Source of the DNA: an uncultured Clostridia bacterium
GTDB taxonomy: Bacteria > Bacillota > Clostridia > Saccharofermentanales > DTU023
DNA length: 47,490 nt
Direction: 5' to 3'
NCBI GenBank assembly: GCA_937922005.1
Contig: CAKZWV010000009.1
Location: 1-47,490 of the forward strand
Shown: piece after piece, positions 1 through 7,794 of the stretch
Layout: each line of letters opens with the position of its first letter
Numbering within the stretch: the first letter of the stretch is position 1
Made by a program: the position numbers and the translations under genes
The notes under the pieces: generated by a model
Seen by the model: the letters and a program-made list of their open reading frames with translations, nothing else
Databases searched by the model: none
Told to the model about the DNA's origin: nothing

Positions 1-776
1 TTAACAATTCCCACACTTCCGGAAACTGACAGTACATTCTTCTTACCGTACACTTCGTCTGTGTTTTTTAGCGATGATACTGCTAGATATTCATTTAGTT
101 GTCTCTCTTTCCACGGCCCCGTAAATCCCCGAAATCGTATCTCTGGAACCCTGCTTCCCTTTTGCGGAAACATCTTATCGAGCATGGCTTTCTTGAAAGA
201 TTGGAGCTTCTCGAGTTTTTGCTCTTGGAGGGAGATAAGCTGGTCAAGAGATTGGAACATAAGTCCGATTTGCGCTTGTTCAGGATAGCTAGGCACTAAA
301 ATGCTTTTCGACAGAAGGTCTTCTTTTGTAATACCCTTAATAGAGGTTCCCTGAACTGTATTGATCTCCGCTTGTAATTTTTTATAGCAAGCATAACTCG
401 TAAACAGAGGCTCCGTCTTGAGCTGACTTAATGATAAAAAATCTTGACTTGTGGCATAGGCAAATGGGATGAAGGCAAGCTTTCCCACCCCGACACGAGT
501 TATGATCGCCAGAGACTTTGCCGGTATGAGTTGTGTGGCAGATTGATTCAAAGCATCTTGGTTGATGTATTTTCTTGGGTTAATGCCAACTACTTTCCCT
601 TCAAGCAGATCAGAGGATTGTATCCATGGAATATTTCCATTCCAGAATTGCTCATTGGTAGTAGAAGGAGTCCCGCCACCATAGGTCCTTTCAGCCAGCT
701 CCCCTAGCTTCTTCTCTTCCCACTCCCCTTCAAATCCCTTGAATCTTAGGGATGGTGTATTTGTATCTTCTTTCAT
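1..776 (-). CDS. hsdS: Type I restriction-modification specificity subunit HsdS (partial, 3' end outside window)
   Basis: HsdS is the DNA-recognition subunit of a type I restriction-modification complex and sets the bipartite target of HsdM and HsdR. I translated this frame by hand: it runs open from an ATG at 776-774 to the window edge, giving 258 codons. The first target-recognition domain begins at residue 10 with the family pattern RFKGFEGEWEEKKLGELAE. It includes a GGTPST segment and IPWIQSSDL, and ends near PEQAQIGLMFQSLDQLI. A helical spacer follows (LEKLQSFKKAMLDKMFP). The second domain then restarts with RFRGFTGPWKERQL, the repeat that typifies HsdS. The second domain is truncated by the window edge. 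A purine-rich GGAAGGGGGG lies just upstream of the ATG. hsdM and hsdR are not visible. The family is recognised with high confidence; the target site cannot be read. Confidence 0.9.
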   Translation of the reverse strand, partial: MKEDTNTPSLRFKGFEGEWEEKKLGELAERTYGGGTPSTTNEQFWNGNIPWIQSSDLLEGKVVGINPRKYINQDALNQSATQLIPAKSLAIITRVGVGKLAFIPFAYATSQDFLSLSQLKTEPLFTSYACYKKLQAEINTVQGTSIKGITKEDLLSKSILVPSYPEQAQIGLMFQSLDQLISLQEQKLEKLQSFKKAMLDKMFPQKGSRVPEIRFRGFTGPWKERQLNEYLAVSSLKNTDEVYGKKNVLSVSGSVGIV

Positions 777-890
777 GTTTCCCCCCTTCCCTATTGTTAT
801 CAGCTTCCACACTCTAGGAGCTGGTCCATGCCTTCAAGTAGCTCTCGCCCTCCAGGCAATCTCTCTTTTTCAACCGCTCCGGTGAAGGCT

Positions 891-994
891 GCAATCCTGC
901 AAGCCTGCAAGTCCGCAAGGCCGCCAAGCTGCAAATTCGCAAAGCTGCAAAACCGCAACACCGTCATTCTGCCAATCTGCTAACTCGCCAGGCC
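891..994. repeat. Degenerate 8-bp tandem repeat (about 13 units)
   Basis: From 891 the sequence can be cut into consecutive 8-mers that almost all start with GCAA or GCCA (consensus GCAANNCT). Units start at 891, 899, 907, 915, 923, 931, 939, 947, 955, 963, 971, 979 and 987. It fills most of the 305-bp gap (777-1081) between the divergent hsdS gene and the small membrane-protein gene. The period is not a multiple of three and no open frame runs through it, so it looks non-coding. I see nothing else in this gap apart from the ribosome binding site at its right end. Confidence 0.7.
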
Positions 995-1081
995 TCAACT
1001 ACCGCTATTATAGACTAATTCCGGGCTATTGGGTATAATTGGGCATCACTGGGCATCATCAGGAGTGCGAGGAGGTGGTCT

Positions 1082-1489
1082 ATGGAGGATCCAAAGCAGA
1101 AAAAATCTTCTTTCAAGCAGTTTTACCCTTTCCGCTATCCGGGAAATCTTGGAAATCCTTTGGTATTTGACCCCCGAGATGTTCAAGATAACCGGCTTTG
1201 GGGAATATTTGCTTACATTCCTGTCATGTGGCTGATTCCGCTTATTGTCCAACAGCGTCGGTCTCCCCTGATCAACTTTCATCTGAACCAGGGCCTAGGC
1301 TATGTGATCCTGAATATATCCGTTCAAGTCATTAAGTACTTTGCCGGAGAGCGCTATGGTTGGATCACTCCAATTTTGGGATATTTAGTCGATTTTTCTC
1401 GCTTCATTTCCTGTATTTATGCTATTACCGGTCGGGGCATCTTCATTCCTTGGATCGGTAAATATTTTCGCTTCTTTCGGGTCTTTTAA
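1082..1489 (+). CDS. Small multi-pass membrane protein, DUF4870/Tic20-like
   Basis: This is a 135-residue membrane protein of unknown function. A cytosolic N-terminus of about 40 residues precedes a hydrophobic segment (FAYIPVMWLIPLIV, residues 43-57). After it comes RSPLINFHLNQGL, which matches the R-S-x-x-x-x-F-H-x-N-Q-G-L signature of DUF4870/Tic20-like proteins. Two more hydrophobic stretches follow. The start is well supported: GCGAGGAGGTGG sits just before the ATG. The family assignment rests on that motif and the topology alone. The next gene starts 24 bp downstream and may be co-transcribed. Confidence 0.6.
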   Translation: MEDPKQKKSSFKQFYPFRYPGNLGNPLVFDPRDVQDNRLWGIFAYIPVMWLIPLIVQQRRSPLINFHLNQGLGYVILNISVQVIKYFAGERYGWITPILGYLVDFSRFISCIYAITGRGIFIPWIGKYFRFFRVF

Positions 1490-1512
1490 CGACCGTCGCC
1501 CATTCGTCGCTT

Positions 1513-2457
1513 ATGTGTGCAGCTTCCTTTCTTTCAGCAAATAATCCCTTGGAAAATAGTCCCTTGCCTGATCTCTCCCCATCACATAGTCCCTTGCCCA
1601 ATCATCCCTTGGCCCTGATCCTTTCTGGTGGGACTTATGCCCCTGTTCCGGCCCCTCTGATCGAAGAGGCTGCTTTTGTCGTGGCCTGCGACAAGGGCCT
1701 CCAATATGCTTTGGCCCAAGAGATTTCCGTGGATCTCTGGGTAGGTGATGGGGATTCCCTATTGGAAGCTTTGGGACAAGGGGAAGAAGAGGCGAATTGC
1801 CCTTCCCCGGCCCAAGATCTACAAGCCGAGGACCAAGATCTGCTCCAAGACCTGCACCAGGATACCCAGACCCAACTCCAGGCCCAGCTTCACGTCCTCC
1901 AGGCCCGGCTTCACGCCCTCCAGGCCCAATACCCACAGTGCCTTAAGAATATGGAAGTCCTTGCCTTGCCCTGCCACAAGGATGAGAGCGATACCCTCCA
2001 GGCCCTCCTAGAAGTTTACCGGAGGGGCTACCGTCGCCTGGAGCTGGCTTCTGCCTTTGGGGGGCGGATGGACCATGCCTATGCCAACCTCCAGACCCTA
2101 GTCCGGGCCAAAGAACTAGGCTTTACTGAAGTGGTCGCCCGAGATACGCAGACGACCCTGACCGTCCTCCAAGGCGGGGATACGCTCAGCTTTATGGGCC
2201 CGGTGGGCCTGACCTTTTCTCTTTTTTCCTACAGTGAAGAGTGCCAAGGGGTTAGTATCCAGGGGGCAGCTTACCCCTTAGACAAGGGAACTCTAACACA
2301 GACTTTCCCCCTGGGACTGAGCAATAAAATCGCCCCCCAAGAGGAGGGCGAAAGCCAAGTTACAGGCCATCATCTTAGTCCTGGACTCGGCCAGGTGAAC
2401 ATATCTTTAGATGAAGGCTATCTCTTAGTTTTTGTCAATCTTGACGCATCCATCTAG
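1513..2457 (+). CDS. thiN: Thiamine pyrophosphokinase with a repeat-derived insertion
   Basis: The enzyme transfers a pyrophosphate from ATP to thiamine, making the cofactor thiamine diphosphate in the cytosol. The hallmarks are all present: LALILSGG (residues 33-40), ACDKGLQYAL (59-68), the metal-binding GDGDS (78-82), HKDESDT (155-161) and GGRMDHAYANLQ (183-194). The C-terminal beta domain ends with an NISLDEGYLLVFVN-type strand. At 314 residues it is about 100 longer than the usual 210-220. The excess comes from a loose N-terminal tail of about 30 residues and a Gln/Leu-rich insert at residues 88-147, between GDGDS and HKDESDT, partly encoded by a 21-bp tandem repeat. No Shine-Dalgarno sequence precedes the ATG at 1513. 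An internal TTG at 1609, directly before ALILSGG, is a possible alternative start. Confidence 0.88.
   Translation: MCAASFLSANNPLENSPLPDLSPSHSPLPNHPLALILSGGTYAPVPAPLIEEAAFVVACDKGLQYALAQEISVDLWVGDGDSLLEALGQGEEEANCPSPAQDLQAEDQDLLQDLHQDTQTQLQAQLHVLQARLHALQAQYPQCLKNMEVLALPCHKDESDTLQALLEVYRRGYRRLELASAFGGRMDHAYANLQTLVRAKELGFTEVVARDTQTTLTVLQGGDTLSFMGPVGLTFSLFSYSEECQGVSIQGAAYPLDKGTLTQTFPLGLSNKIAPQEEGESQVTGHHLSPGLGQVNISLDEGYLLVFVNLDASI
1876..1929. repeat. 21-bp in-frame tandem repeat inside thiN
   Basis: Two full units (1876-1896 and 1897-1917) beginning CTCCAGGCCC, plus a partial third at 1918-1929. Each unit encodes a heptapeptide of the LQARLHA type. The period is divisible by three, so copy-number changes would keep the reading frame. 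Confidence 0.75.
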
Positions 2458-2470
2458 ACGCATCTATCTA
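2443..2470. repeat. 14-bp direct repeat carrying two convergent stop codons
   Basis: GACGCATCCATCTA (2443-2456) is followed at once by GACGCATCTATCTA (2457-2470). The TAG ending thiN is at 2455-2457. The TAG of the facing MATE gene, read on the minus strand, is at 2468-2470. A tandem duplication at this point therefore supplies the ends of both convergent genes. Confidence 0.7.
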
Positions 2471-3973
2471 GACCCGGTTCTTTTTCCAATCCCCCTTCCG
2501 GTAGAAGAAGTAGATAACCCCCCAGTTGGCCAACTCACGAACAGCGTAACAGACCCAGATCCAAGCTAAGGGAACCTGGAGTATTTGCACGAGAAGGTAG
2601 GCTAAGGGGAGTTGGACGGCCCAACGGGAGAGGAGGATCGCATAGAGGATGGGCCGGTTGTAGCCAGCGCCTGAAAAAGCAATCTGGTAGCCAAAGGTGA
2701 AGGAAGTGATGATCATAGAGAGGGCCAGCCAGCGGACCATGGGGTAGCCGGCGCTAAGGACCGTGGGGTCGTCGGTGAAAATCCGCAGAAATAGGCTTGG
2801 AAAGATCAGCAAGGGGAGAACCAAGGCGGTAATCACGACGACAATCATAACCTGGGCAATCTTAGTGAGATGCATGGCCTCCGTCTCATCATCCCGACCC
2901 AGAGCCTGGCCGACCAGGGAAGAACCCGCCATATGGAAACCAAAGACTGGGGTAAAGCCAAATTGCACAAATTTGCTCGAAATACCTGCCACGGTAATGG
3001 CTGTCGTGCCATAGCTAGCGATAAAGAGCATGAAGACGTTGTTAAAGGCCATATTGACAAAGTTCTGGAAGCCAGCGGGCAGGCCGATGCGCAAGAGGTC
3101 AAGGTCAATTTCCTTGTTGAGGGAGAAGAGACCACGGATGCTGATATGGCGTCCACCTTTCCCCATCAGGAGGAGGATAAATCCGTAGAGGAAGCTCACA
3201 GTCTGAGAAATGTTGGTGGCCAAGGCTGCCCCAAATACTCCCCAGCCAAAGCCTGGGATCCCCAATAAGGGGACCTTGTCAAACATAAAGATGGGGTCCA
3301 GGATGAGGTTCAAAATTGACGAGACAATCAAAAACTTCATCGGGGACTTAGAATCACCAGTACAGCGGAAGATGGTATTGACCGAAAAGGAGGAAAAAGC
3401 AATAGGAAGAACGAATATTCTCGGAATACCATAGGTCATGGCGGCCTCTTTGACCAGGGGATCCTTGGTATAGAGGTCCAAGAGAGGGGGGAGGAAGATG
3501 TAGAGGAGGACGCCGGTGATAACGGCTAAGACCACTTTGAAAGAGATGGTTTGTTCTGAAATCTTCCTCGTACGTTCCGTATCGCCTCGCCCATAGCTCT
3601 GCGAAATGAGAGAGACGGAACTCGTGCCAGCCACTTCGTTTAAAACCCCGAACATGGCAAAGATGACCGTAAAGAGGGTTACCCCCGATAAGGCTTCCTT
3701 GGAAATGCGTCCTACCCAGGCCAGGTCCACGATATCATAGATATTTTGAAGAACCGAAGCAATAATGCTGGGGTAAGCCAGGTTCCAGAGGGAACGACTT
3801 AAGATCTTTTTTTCGGGGGTCAGCCGAGCTTCGAGCTGGGCGGGGAGATGGATATGACTAGCAGGGGCATCCGAAGAAGTCTGAACTTCCGAAGAAGCCC
3901 GAGCTTCTGAAGAAGTCCCTGTTTGAGGGGGATGACTTTTCTCCTTGTTTATGAACGACTTTTTCAGAACAAT
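2468..3973 (-). CDS. MATE family multidrug exporter (start codon unresolved)
   Basis: MATE proteins are 12-helix antiporters that use a Na+ or H+ gradient to export drugs or metabolites. The first ATG/GTG/TTG start in this frame is a GTG at 3730. Starting there would drop the first helix and the conserved segment just before it. Upstream the frame stays open to 4018 and reads residues with the MATE N-terminal pattern (SLWNLAYPSIIASVLQNIYD, then VDLAWVGRIS). No standard start lies upstream. The best candidate is an ATT at 3973, six bases after AAAGAAAGG and 17 bases after the stop of the upstream permease gene. The N-terminal tail contains an 18-bp repeat encoding TSSEAR, ASSEVQ and TSSDAP. 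The gene is last in an apparent operon with the ABC-2 ATPase and permease. The family is secure and the start is not. Confidence 0.8.
   Translation of the reverse strand: MVLKKSFINKEKSHPPQTGTSSEARASSEVQTSSDAPASHIHLPAQLEARLTPEKKILSRSLWNLAYPSIIASVLQNIYDIVDLAWVGRISKEALSGVTLFTVIFAMFGVLNEVAGTSSVSLISQSYGRGDTERTRKISEQTISFKVVLAVITGVLLYIFLPPLLDLYTKDPLVKEAAMTYGIPRIFVLPIAFSSFSVNTIFRCTGDSKSPMKFLIVSSILNLILDPIFMFDKVPLLGIPGFGWGVFGAALATNISQTVSFLYGFILLLMGKGGRHISIRGLFSLNKEIDLDLLRIGLPAGFQNFVNMAFNNVFMLFIASYGTTAITVAGISSKFVQFGFTPVFGFHMAGSSLVGQALGRDDETEAMHLTKIAQVMIVVVITALVLPLLIFPSLFLRIFTDDPTVLSAGYPMVRWLALSMIITSFTFGYQIAFSGAGYNRPILYAILLSRWAVQLPLAYLLVQILQVPLAWIWVCYAVRELANWGVIYFFYRKGDWKKNRV
3863..3916. repeat. 18-bp tandem repeat in the N-terminal tail of the MATE gene
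   Basis: Three 18-bp units at 3863-3880, 3881-3898 and 3899-3916 share CGAAGAAGT-like cores. Read on the minus strand they encode hexapeptides of the TSSEAR type, in a segment predicted to precede the first membrane helix. Confidence 0.65.
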
Positions 3974-3990
3974 ACCTAGCCTTTCTTTTT

Positions 3991-5469
3991 TTATTTTCCC
4001 TTCTTTTTCTTTCCTTTGCTATCAAGGCCCCAGATCTTCTTGGCGGCCTGCATGAGGGTGAGATTATTTCCATAGCTCAAGGAACCTAGGTGGTAGACCT
4101 TGATAGAAAAATCAGCGACAAAGATAATGCTGATGATGAGGAGGAGGGCAGACAGGCCCATCTGCCAGATGGGGACCGCCGTCTGCAGGTAGCGGGGGGT
4201 CATACAGAGGATGGAGGTCAGCGGGAAGATGGAAGAGAACACCATAATCCCCCCATAGGGGTTCATATTTCCGTAGATCATCGCAAAATAGGCGAGCATA
4301 AAAATCATCATAATCGGGGTGATGGTCTTTTGGGCATCCTCCAACTGGTTGGCCAGGGCTCCGGCTGCAGCAAAGAGGTAGAAATAGAGAATTTCCCCTA
4401 AAATAGCAAAGAATAGAATAATAGCTACCACATCAACATGGATATAAGCCGTCAAATACTCCAGCAACATCTGCGGGTAGGAATCTTTGACGAAGAGGTA
4501 GACGAGCCCGCCCCCCAGGCAGTAGATGGCAATCTGGAAAATCGATAAAAAGATATTGGCCCAGACCTTGCCGTTGATAAGGCTGGAGATGGTCGTGTTG
4601 GTGATCAAAAGTTCCATGGTCCGGTCATTCTTTTCCCGGGCTACAGCTGTGGAAACGCTACCACCAAACATGATAATGATCTGATAAATCAAGATGCCGA
4701 CAATAAAGGCAATGGTATAGCCAGGCAGGCCATTTTTGCCTAGGGAAATCTGGACGGCCGGGGTGGAGAAAGCGTTGATGGCTGAAACCAGCTCCGTGTC
4801 AATTTTATGCTTTGCCATCATCCCATCTCGCTGATAATTGTCTAAGGCCTTTAACACATCGCTGGGCTTGATGACCGATTTCACCTTGTCCGTATTGAAA
4901 AAGACCGCAATCGTCCCATCTGTACTTAAGGCTACGCCTAAATTATATTTGGCTTCCTCCAGGGCCTTTTCTAATTCCTCTACACTGGGAACTTTTATGG
5001 CCCCATCAAAGGGAGGATAGGCCACTAATTTATCATCTTTTAAGGCAAGTGGCTGAATCTCATATTTCTTCAATAAGGCTAGCTTTTTCTCTTCGGCCGC
5101 CTGCATATCTTCCGCCATCTTTTTGATATCCACGCCCGCAACATCAGAAGGGGAAATATTAGCTGCTGCCCCGGGATTCACCATGGCAATATTGGCGGGG
5201 GTAAAACTATCAGGATGGGTCTCCTTGAGCTGGATGATTTGCTCAGGATTCATATAACAATAGGCCAATTTCTTGCTGTCTGTGAGGGGCTTTTTCCCTT
5301 CTGTCCAGTCAGAAATGTTTTTAAAGACGGAAGCGATCACCGGCGAAGCGGTAATGAGCATAAGAATTACGGTTGTGATAATAAGTTGGGTCCAAAACGA
5401 CTTCTTCTTTAATTGTGTTAAACACTCAAATTTACAGACTGTCCAGATCCTTTTTAATTCACTGTTCAT
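3991..5469 (-). CDS. ABC-2 type transporter permease, NatB-like
   Basis: This is the membrane subunit of an ABC exporter, partner of the ATPase encoded just upstream (27-bp gap). It has 492 residues. One helix near the N-terminus (residues 29-49, LIITTVILMLITASPVIASVF) is followed by a large extracytoplasmic domain of about 200 residues. A cluster of five or six helices follows from about residue 250 (YTIAFIVGILIYQIIIMFGG onward), including the intracellular AREKNDRTMELLIT segment typical of NatB/ABC-2 permeases. The tail is Lys-rich (GKKKKGK). The substrate cannot be read; the family includes sodium, bacteriocin and drug exporters. Confidence 0.82.
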   Translation of the reverse strand: MNSELKRIWTVCKFECLTQLKKKSFWTQLIITTVILMLITASPVIASVFKNISDWTEGKKPLTDSKKLAYCYMNPEQIIQLKETHPDSFTPANIAMVNPGAAANISPSDVAGVDIKKMAEDMQAAEEKKLALLKKYEIQPLALKDDKLVAYPPFDGAIKVPSVEELEKALEEAKYNLGVALSTDGTIAVFFNTDKVKSVIKPSDVLKALDNYQRDGMMAKHKIDTELVSAINAFSTPAVQISLGKNGLPGYTIAFIVGILIYQIIIMFGGSVSTAVAREKNDRTMELLITNTTISSLINGKVWANIFLSIFQIAIYCLGGGLVYLFVKDSYPQMLLEYLTAYIHVDVVAIILFFAILGEILYFYLFAAAGALANQLEDAQKTITPIMMIFMLAYFAMIYGNMNPYGGIMVFSSIFPLTSILCMTPRYLQTAVPIWQMGLSALLLIISIIFVADFSIKVYHLGSLSYGNNLTLMQAAKKIWGLDSKGKKKKGK

Positions 5470-5496
5470 GATACAGCGTCGTCCCTTCTATTTATT

Positions 5497-6468
5497 TTAT
5501 TCCTTAGCAAGAAGCTTGGCTTGTACTTCAGACGCTAATTCATCATTTTTAGCCAGGTTAATAAAAATGGTCTCGAGGTCATTATCCACGGGTTCAAACG
5601 ATTTCAAATCCAGCTGCTGCCCTAAGGCAAATTGATAGAAAGCCTGCTTTTTTTCTTCAGTGGGAAGGTGGAGACGGAGTATTTGTTCTTTTTTAACAGG
5701 ATTCTCCTCGACTCGGGCTCCTAGGTCTGGTGCCTTTTCCTGTAAGATCTGATAGAGGGCCTCGGGGGTCCGATTGTAGATAGAAATTTCATAATCTCCG
5801 ATATTCATCGCATTCTTCAGTTCCTCAAGGGAACCCGTCACAATCAGCTGGCCCTGTTGGATCATCACCACATCGACGCAAAACTGCTCAACCAGGGTCA
5901 TCTGGTGGCTCGAAAAAATGAGAAGAACATCCTTCGATTGCATATAATCGGTAATCAGATCCTTGATCATCATGGCATTCACAGGATCCAAGCCACTGAA
6001 AGGCTCGTCTAAAATCAAGATATCAGGATCATCGATGAGAGCCTGGGAAATCTGAATCTTTTGCTTGTTCCCCTTAGATAAGGTTTTCAACTTTTTCTTG
6101 GCATAGTCGCCGAGTTCCAAGGCATCAATCCACTTATTGGCTGCCTTGAGAGCCGCTATTCGATTCATACCCTTGAGTTCAGCAAAATAACAGAGTTGGT
6201 CTACCAGCGAAACTTCCGAGTACATGCCCCTTTCCTCGGGCAAATACCCCACTTTCACTTCACTCCGGCGGAAAGGTTCCCCATCGAGGAGAATTTCCCC
6301 CTCGTCTTGGTGAAATACTTCCATAATGCAGCGCATGGTTGTCGTCTTTCCCGCTCCGTTTCGGCCCAGAAAGCCCATGGTCCTTCCACTTTCCACCGTA
6401 AAACTAATATCATTTACAGCTTTTTTTTCTCCAAAAGACTTTTTGAGATGGCGAACTTCCAGCTTCAT
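5497..6468 (-). CDS. ABC transporter ATP-binding protein, NatA-like
   Basis: This cytosolic ATPase powers the ABC-2 exporter. Walker A is GRNGAGKTT (residues 35-43), the signature is LSKGNKQKIQ (130-139), and Walker B is ILILDEPFSGLDP (150-162), followed by the switch region SSHQM. The ABC domain ends near residue 215. A C-terminal domain of about 100 residues (DUF4162 type) then follows, as is usual in NatA-like ATPases. It is the first gene of the three-gene minus-strand series ATPase, permease, MATE. A copy of the window-wide decamer lies 42 bp upstream of its ATG, in intergenic DNA. Confidence 0.88.
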   Translation of the reverse strand: MKLEVRHLKKSFGEKKAVNDISFTVESGRTMGFLGRNGAGKTTTMRCIMEVFHQDEGEILLDGEPFRRSEVKVGYLPEERGMYSEVSLVDQLCYFAELKGMNRIAALKAANKWIDALELGDYAKKKLKTLSKGNKQKIQISQALIDDPDILILDEPFSGLDPVNAMMIKDLITDYMQSKDVLLIFSSHQMTLVEQFCVDVVMIQQGQLIVTGSLEELKNAMNIGDYEISIYNRTPEALYQILQEKAPDLGARVEENPVKKEQILRLHLPTEEKKQAFYQFALGQQLDLKSFEPVDNDLETIFINLAKNDELASEVQAKLLAKE

Positions 6469-6570
6469 AGCATCTTTCCTTTCCGCCGTACTTCTATCTT
6501 TTTTGCAAGCAAATATTCCTGCCCGCCTGTCAGCACAGCTGTTCTATTTTACCAGCTGAATCGCCCACTG

Positions 6571-7791
6571 TCAAGATGACCAGACGGCTGTGACTTTCTT
6601 CGCAGCGATGGCGATGGTGATGCCGGGGAAGACCTGTTTGGGGACAAGGAGGCGGTCTGCCCCTACCATGGCTGCCCGTTCGCAGACATTATCCACCCCG
6701 GTTACCCCCTGAACAAAGGAGGAGGCCGTAAAGTTTCCTGGTACAGCTAACAGCTTTTCTGACGAATAACAGTGAAAGGGAAGCTGGCGGTCCTCAGCGA
6801 GGGACAAGAGACCTGGCTCATGGAGCTTCAAGTCAATGGATGCCAAGCTTACCAAGGCCTTGGCCTGTAAAGAAAAGCGAGCAAGGACCTGGTCTAAGGC
6901 GGCTGCCAAGGCCGAAGCCGGGGTCCCCTTACGACAACCCATCCCTACTTGGAGGATGGGGGGAATGAGAAAGAGGGTCCGGGCAAAGGGGGCCTGGGTT
7001 CGGACGGAAATGGCGATCCCTAGGGGAGGGGGTGGAAAGGAGGGCTCTGAGGAGGATAACGATGGGGATAGCGTTAAGGAGACTGAGCTGGGTGGCGAGG
7101 GGGACACCAAAGGGGACCCCGATGAGGACAGCGAGGCTGGGCTTTCATAAGGGTAGAGGCCAGGAGGGAGGAGGCCAGCAATGGGAAAGTCCGAATAGAC
7201 GGGCAGGTCACCCTCTAAAATAGCAGCGGATATATCCTTCGCAAGGCCCATGTCTGCGATGACAAGACCCTGGCTTTGGGCCCAGGAGTCCACAGCAAAT
7301 TTTTGGTGGAGGTCGGTGGCCGTGGTGATAATGGCCTGGGCCCCGAGGAGGGGAGCTAAAGCTTGCGCCAAATGATTAGCCCCTCCCAAGTGTCCCGAAA
7401 GAATGGGGATCACATAGTGGCCCAGGTCGTCTATGACGAGGACGGCCGGGTCTTTCGTCTTATGTTGGACCCAAGGGGCGATCTGGCGGACCGCAATTCC
7501 AGCGGCTCCAATAAAGATCAGGGCATCCATGTCAGTAAAGAGGGGGCCGATCGTCTTCGCAAAGGGCTTGGAGATGGGCTCCCAGCCCCGGTTCAGGGGT
7601 CGATCTTGCTGGCTCTCCTGGTCCTGGTTCAGGGCCGAGCTAGTTCCCTCCAAGAGCCGTGGCACCGTAAACAGCCGACAAAGATCAAGGGCCTGGAGAT
7701 CAGCCCCAGGCCCTTGATCTTCCCAGCCTCTCCGCAGGCGGTCCGCCAGAATCATACCCTGGCGACTATAGGTGATGATCGCAAGCTTCAC
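6571..7791 (-). CDS. cbiG: Cobalt-precorrin-5A hydrolase CbiG
   Basis: CbiG opens the delta-lactone of cobalt-precorrin-5A and releases acetaldehyde, giving cobalt-precorrin-5B in the anaerobic (early cobalt) route to cobalamin. All three regions are visible. The N-terminal domain has MKLAIITYSRQGM. The central domain has FIGAAGIAVRQIAPW and VIPILSGHLGGANHLA (about residues 92-140). The C-terminal domain has MGCRKGTPASALAAAL and EKLLAVPGNFTASSFVQGVTG. The protein is 406 residues, longer than the usual 340-370, because of a Ser/Pro-rich linker near residues 216-255. It starts 3 bp after the stop of cbiF, which catalyses the preceding step. No other cobalamin genes are in the window. Confidence 0.9.
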   Translation of the reverse strand: MKLAIITYSRQGMILADRLRRGWEDQGPGADLQALDLCRLFTVPRLLEGTSSALNQDQESQQDRPLNRGWEPISKPFAKTIGPLFTDMDALIFIGAAGIAVRQIAPWVQHKTKDPAVLVIDDLGHYVIPILSGHLGGANHLAQALAPLLGAQAIITTATDLHQKFAVDSWAQSQGLVIADMGLAKDISAAILEGDLPVYSDFPIAGLLPPGLYPYESPASLSSSGSPLVSPSPPSSVSLTLSPSLSSSEPSFPPPPLGIAISVRTQAPFARTLFLIPPILQVGMGCRKGTPASALAAALDQVLARFSLQAKALVSLASIDLKLHEPGLLSLAEDRQLPFHCYSSEKLLAVPGNFTASSFVQGVTGVDNVCERAAMVGADRLLVPKQVFPGITIAIAAKKVTAVWSS

Positions 7792-7794
7792 CGC

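Noticed and set aside
1511..1936. A 141-codon minus-strand frame rich in Gly and Pro opposite thiN
   Set aside because: It mirrors the repeat-rich part of thiN, has no ribosome binding site and no family similarity. The plus strand has all the thiamine pyrophosphokinase motifs.
3858..4073. A 71-codon minus-strand frame between the permease and MATE genes
   Set aside because: It is out of frame with both. The frame that continues MATE-like sequence is a different one, so this is treated as a shadow of it.
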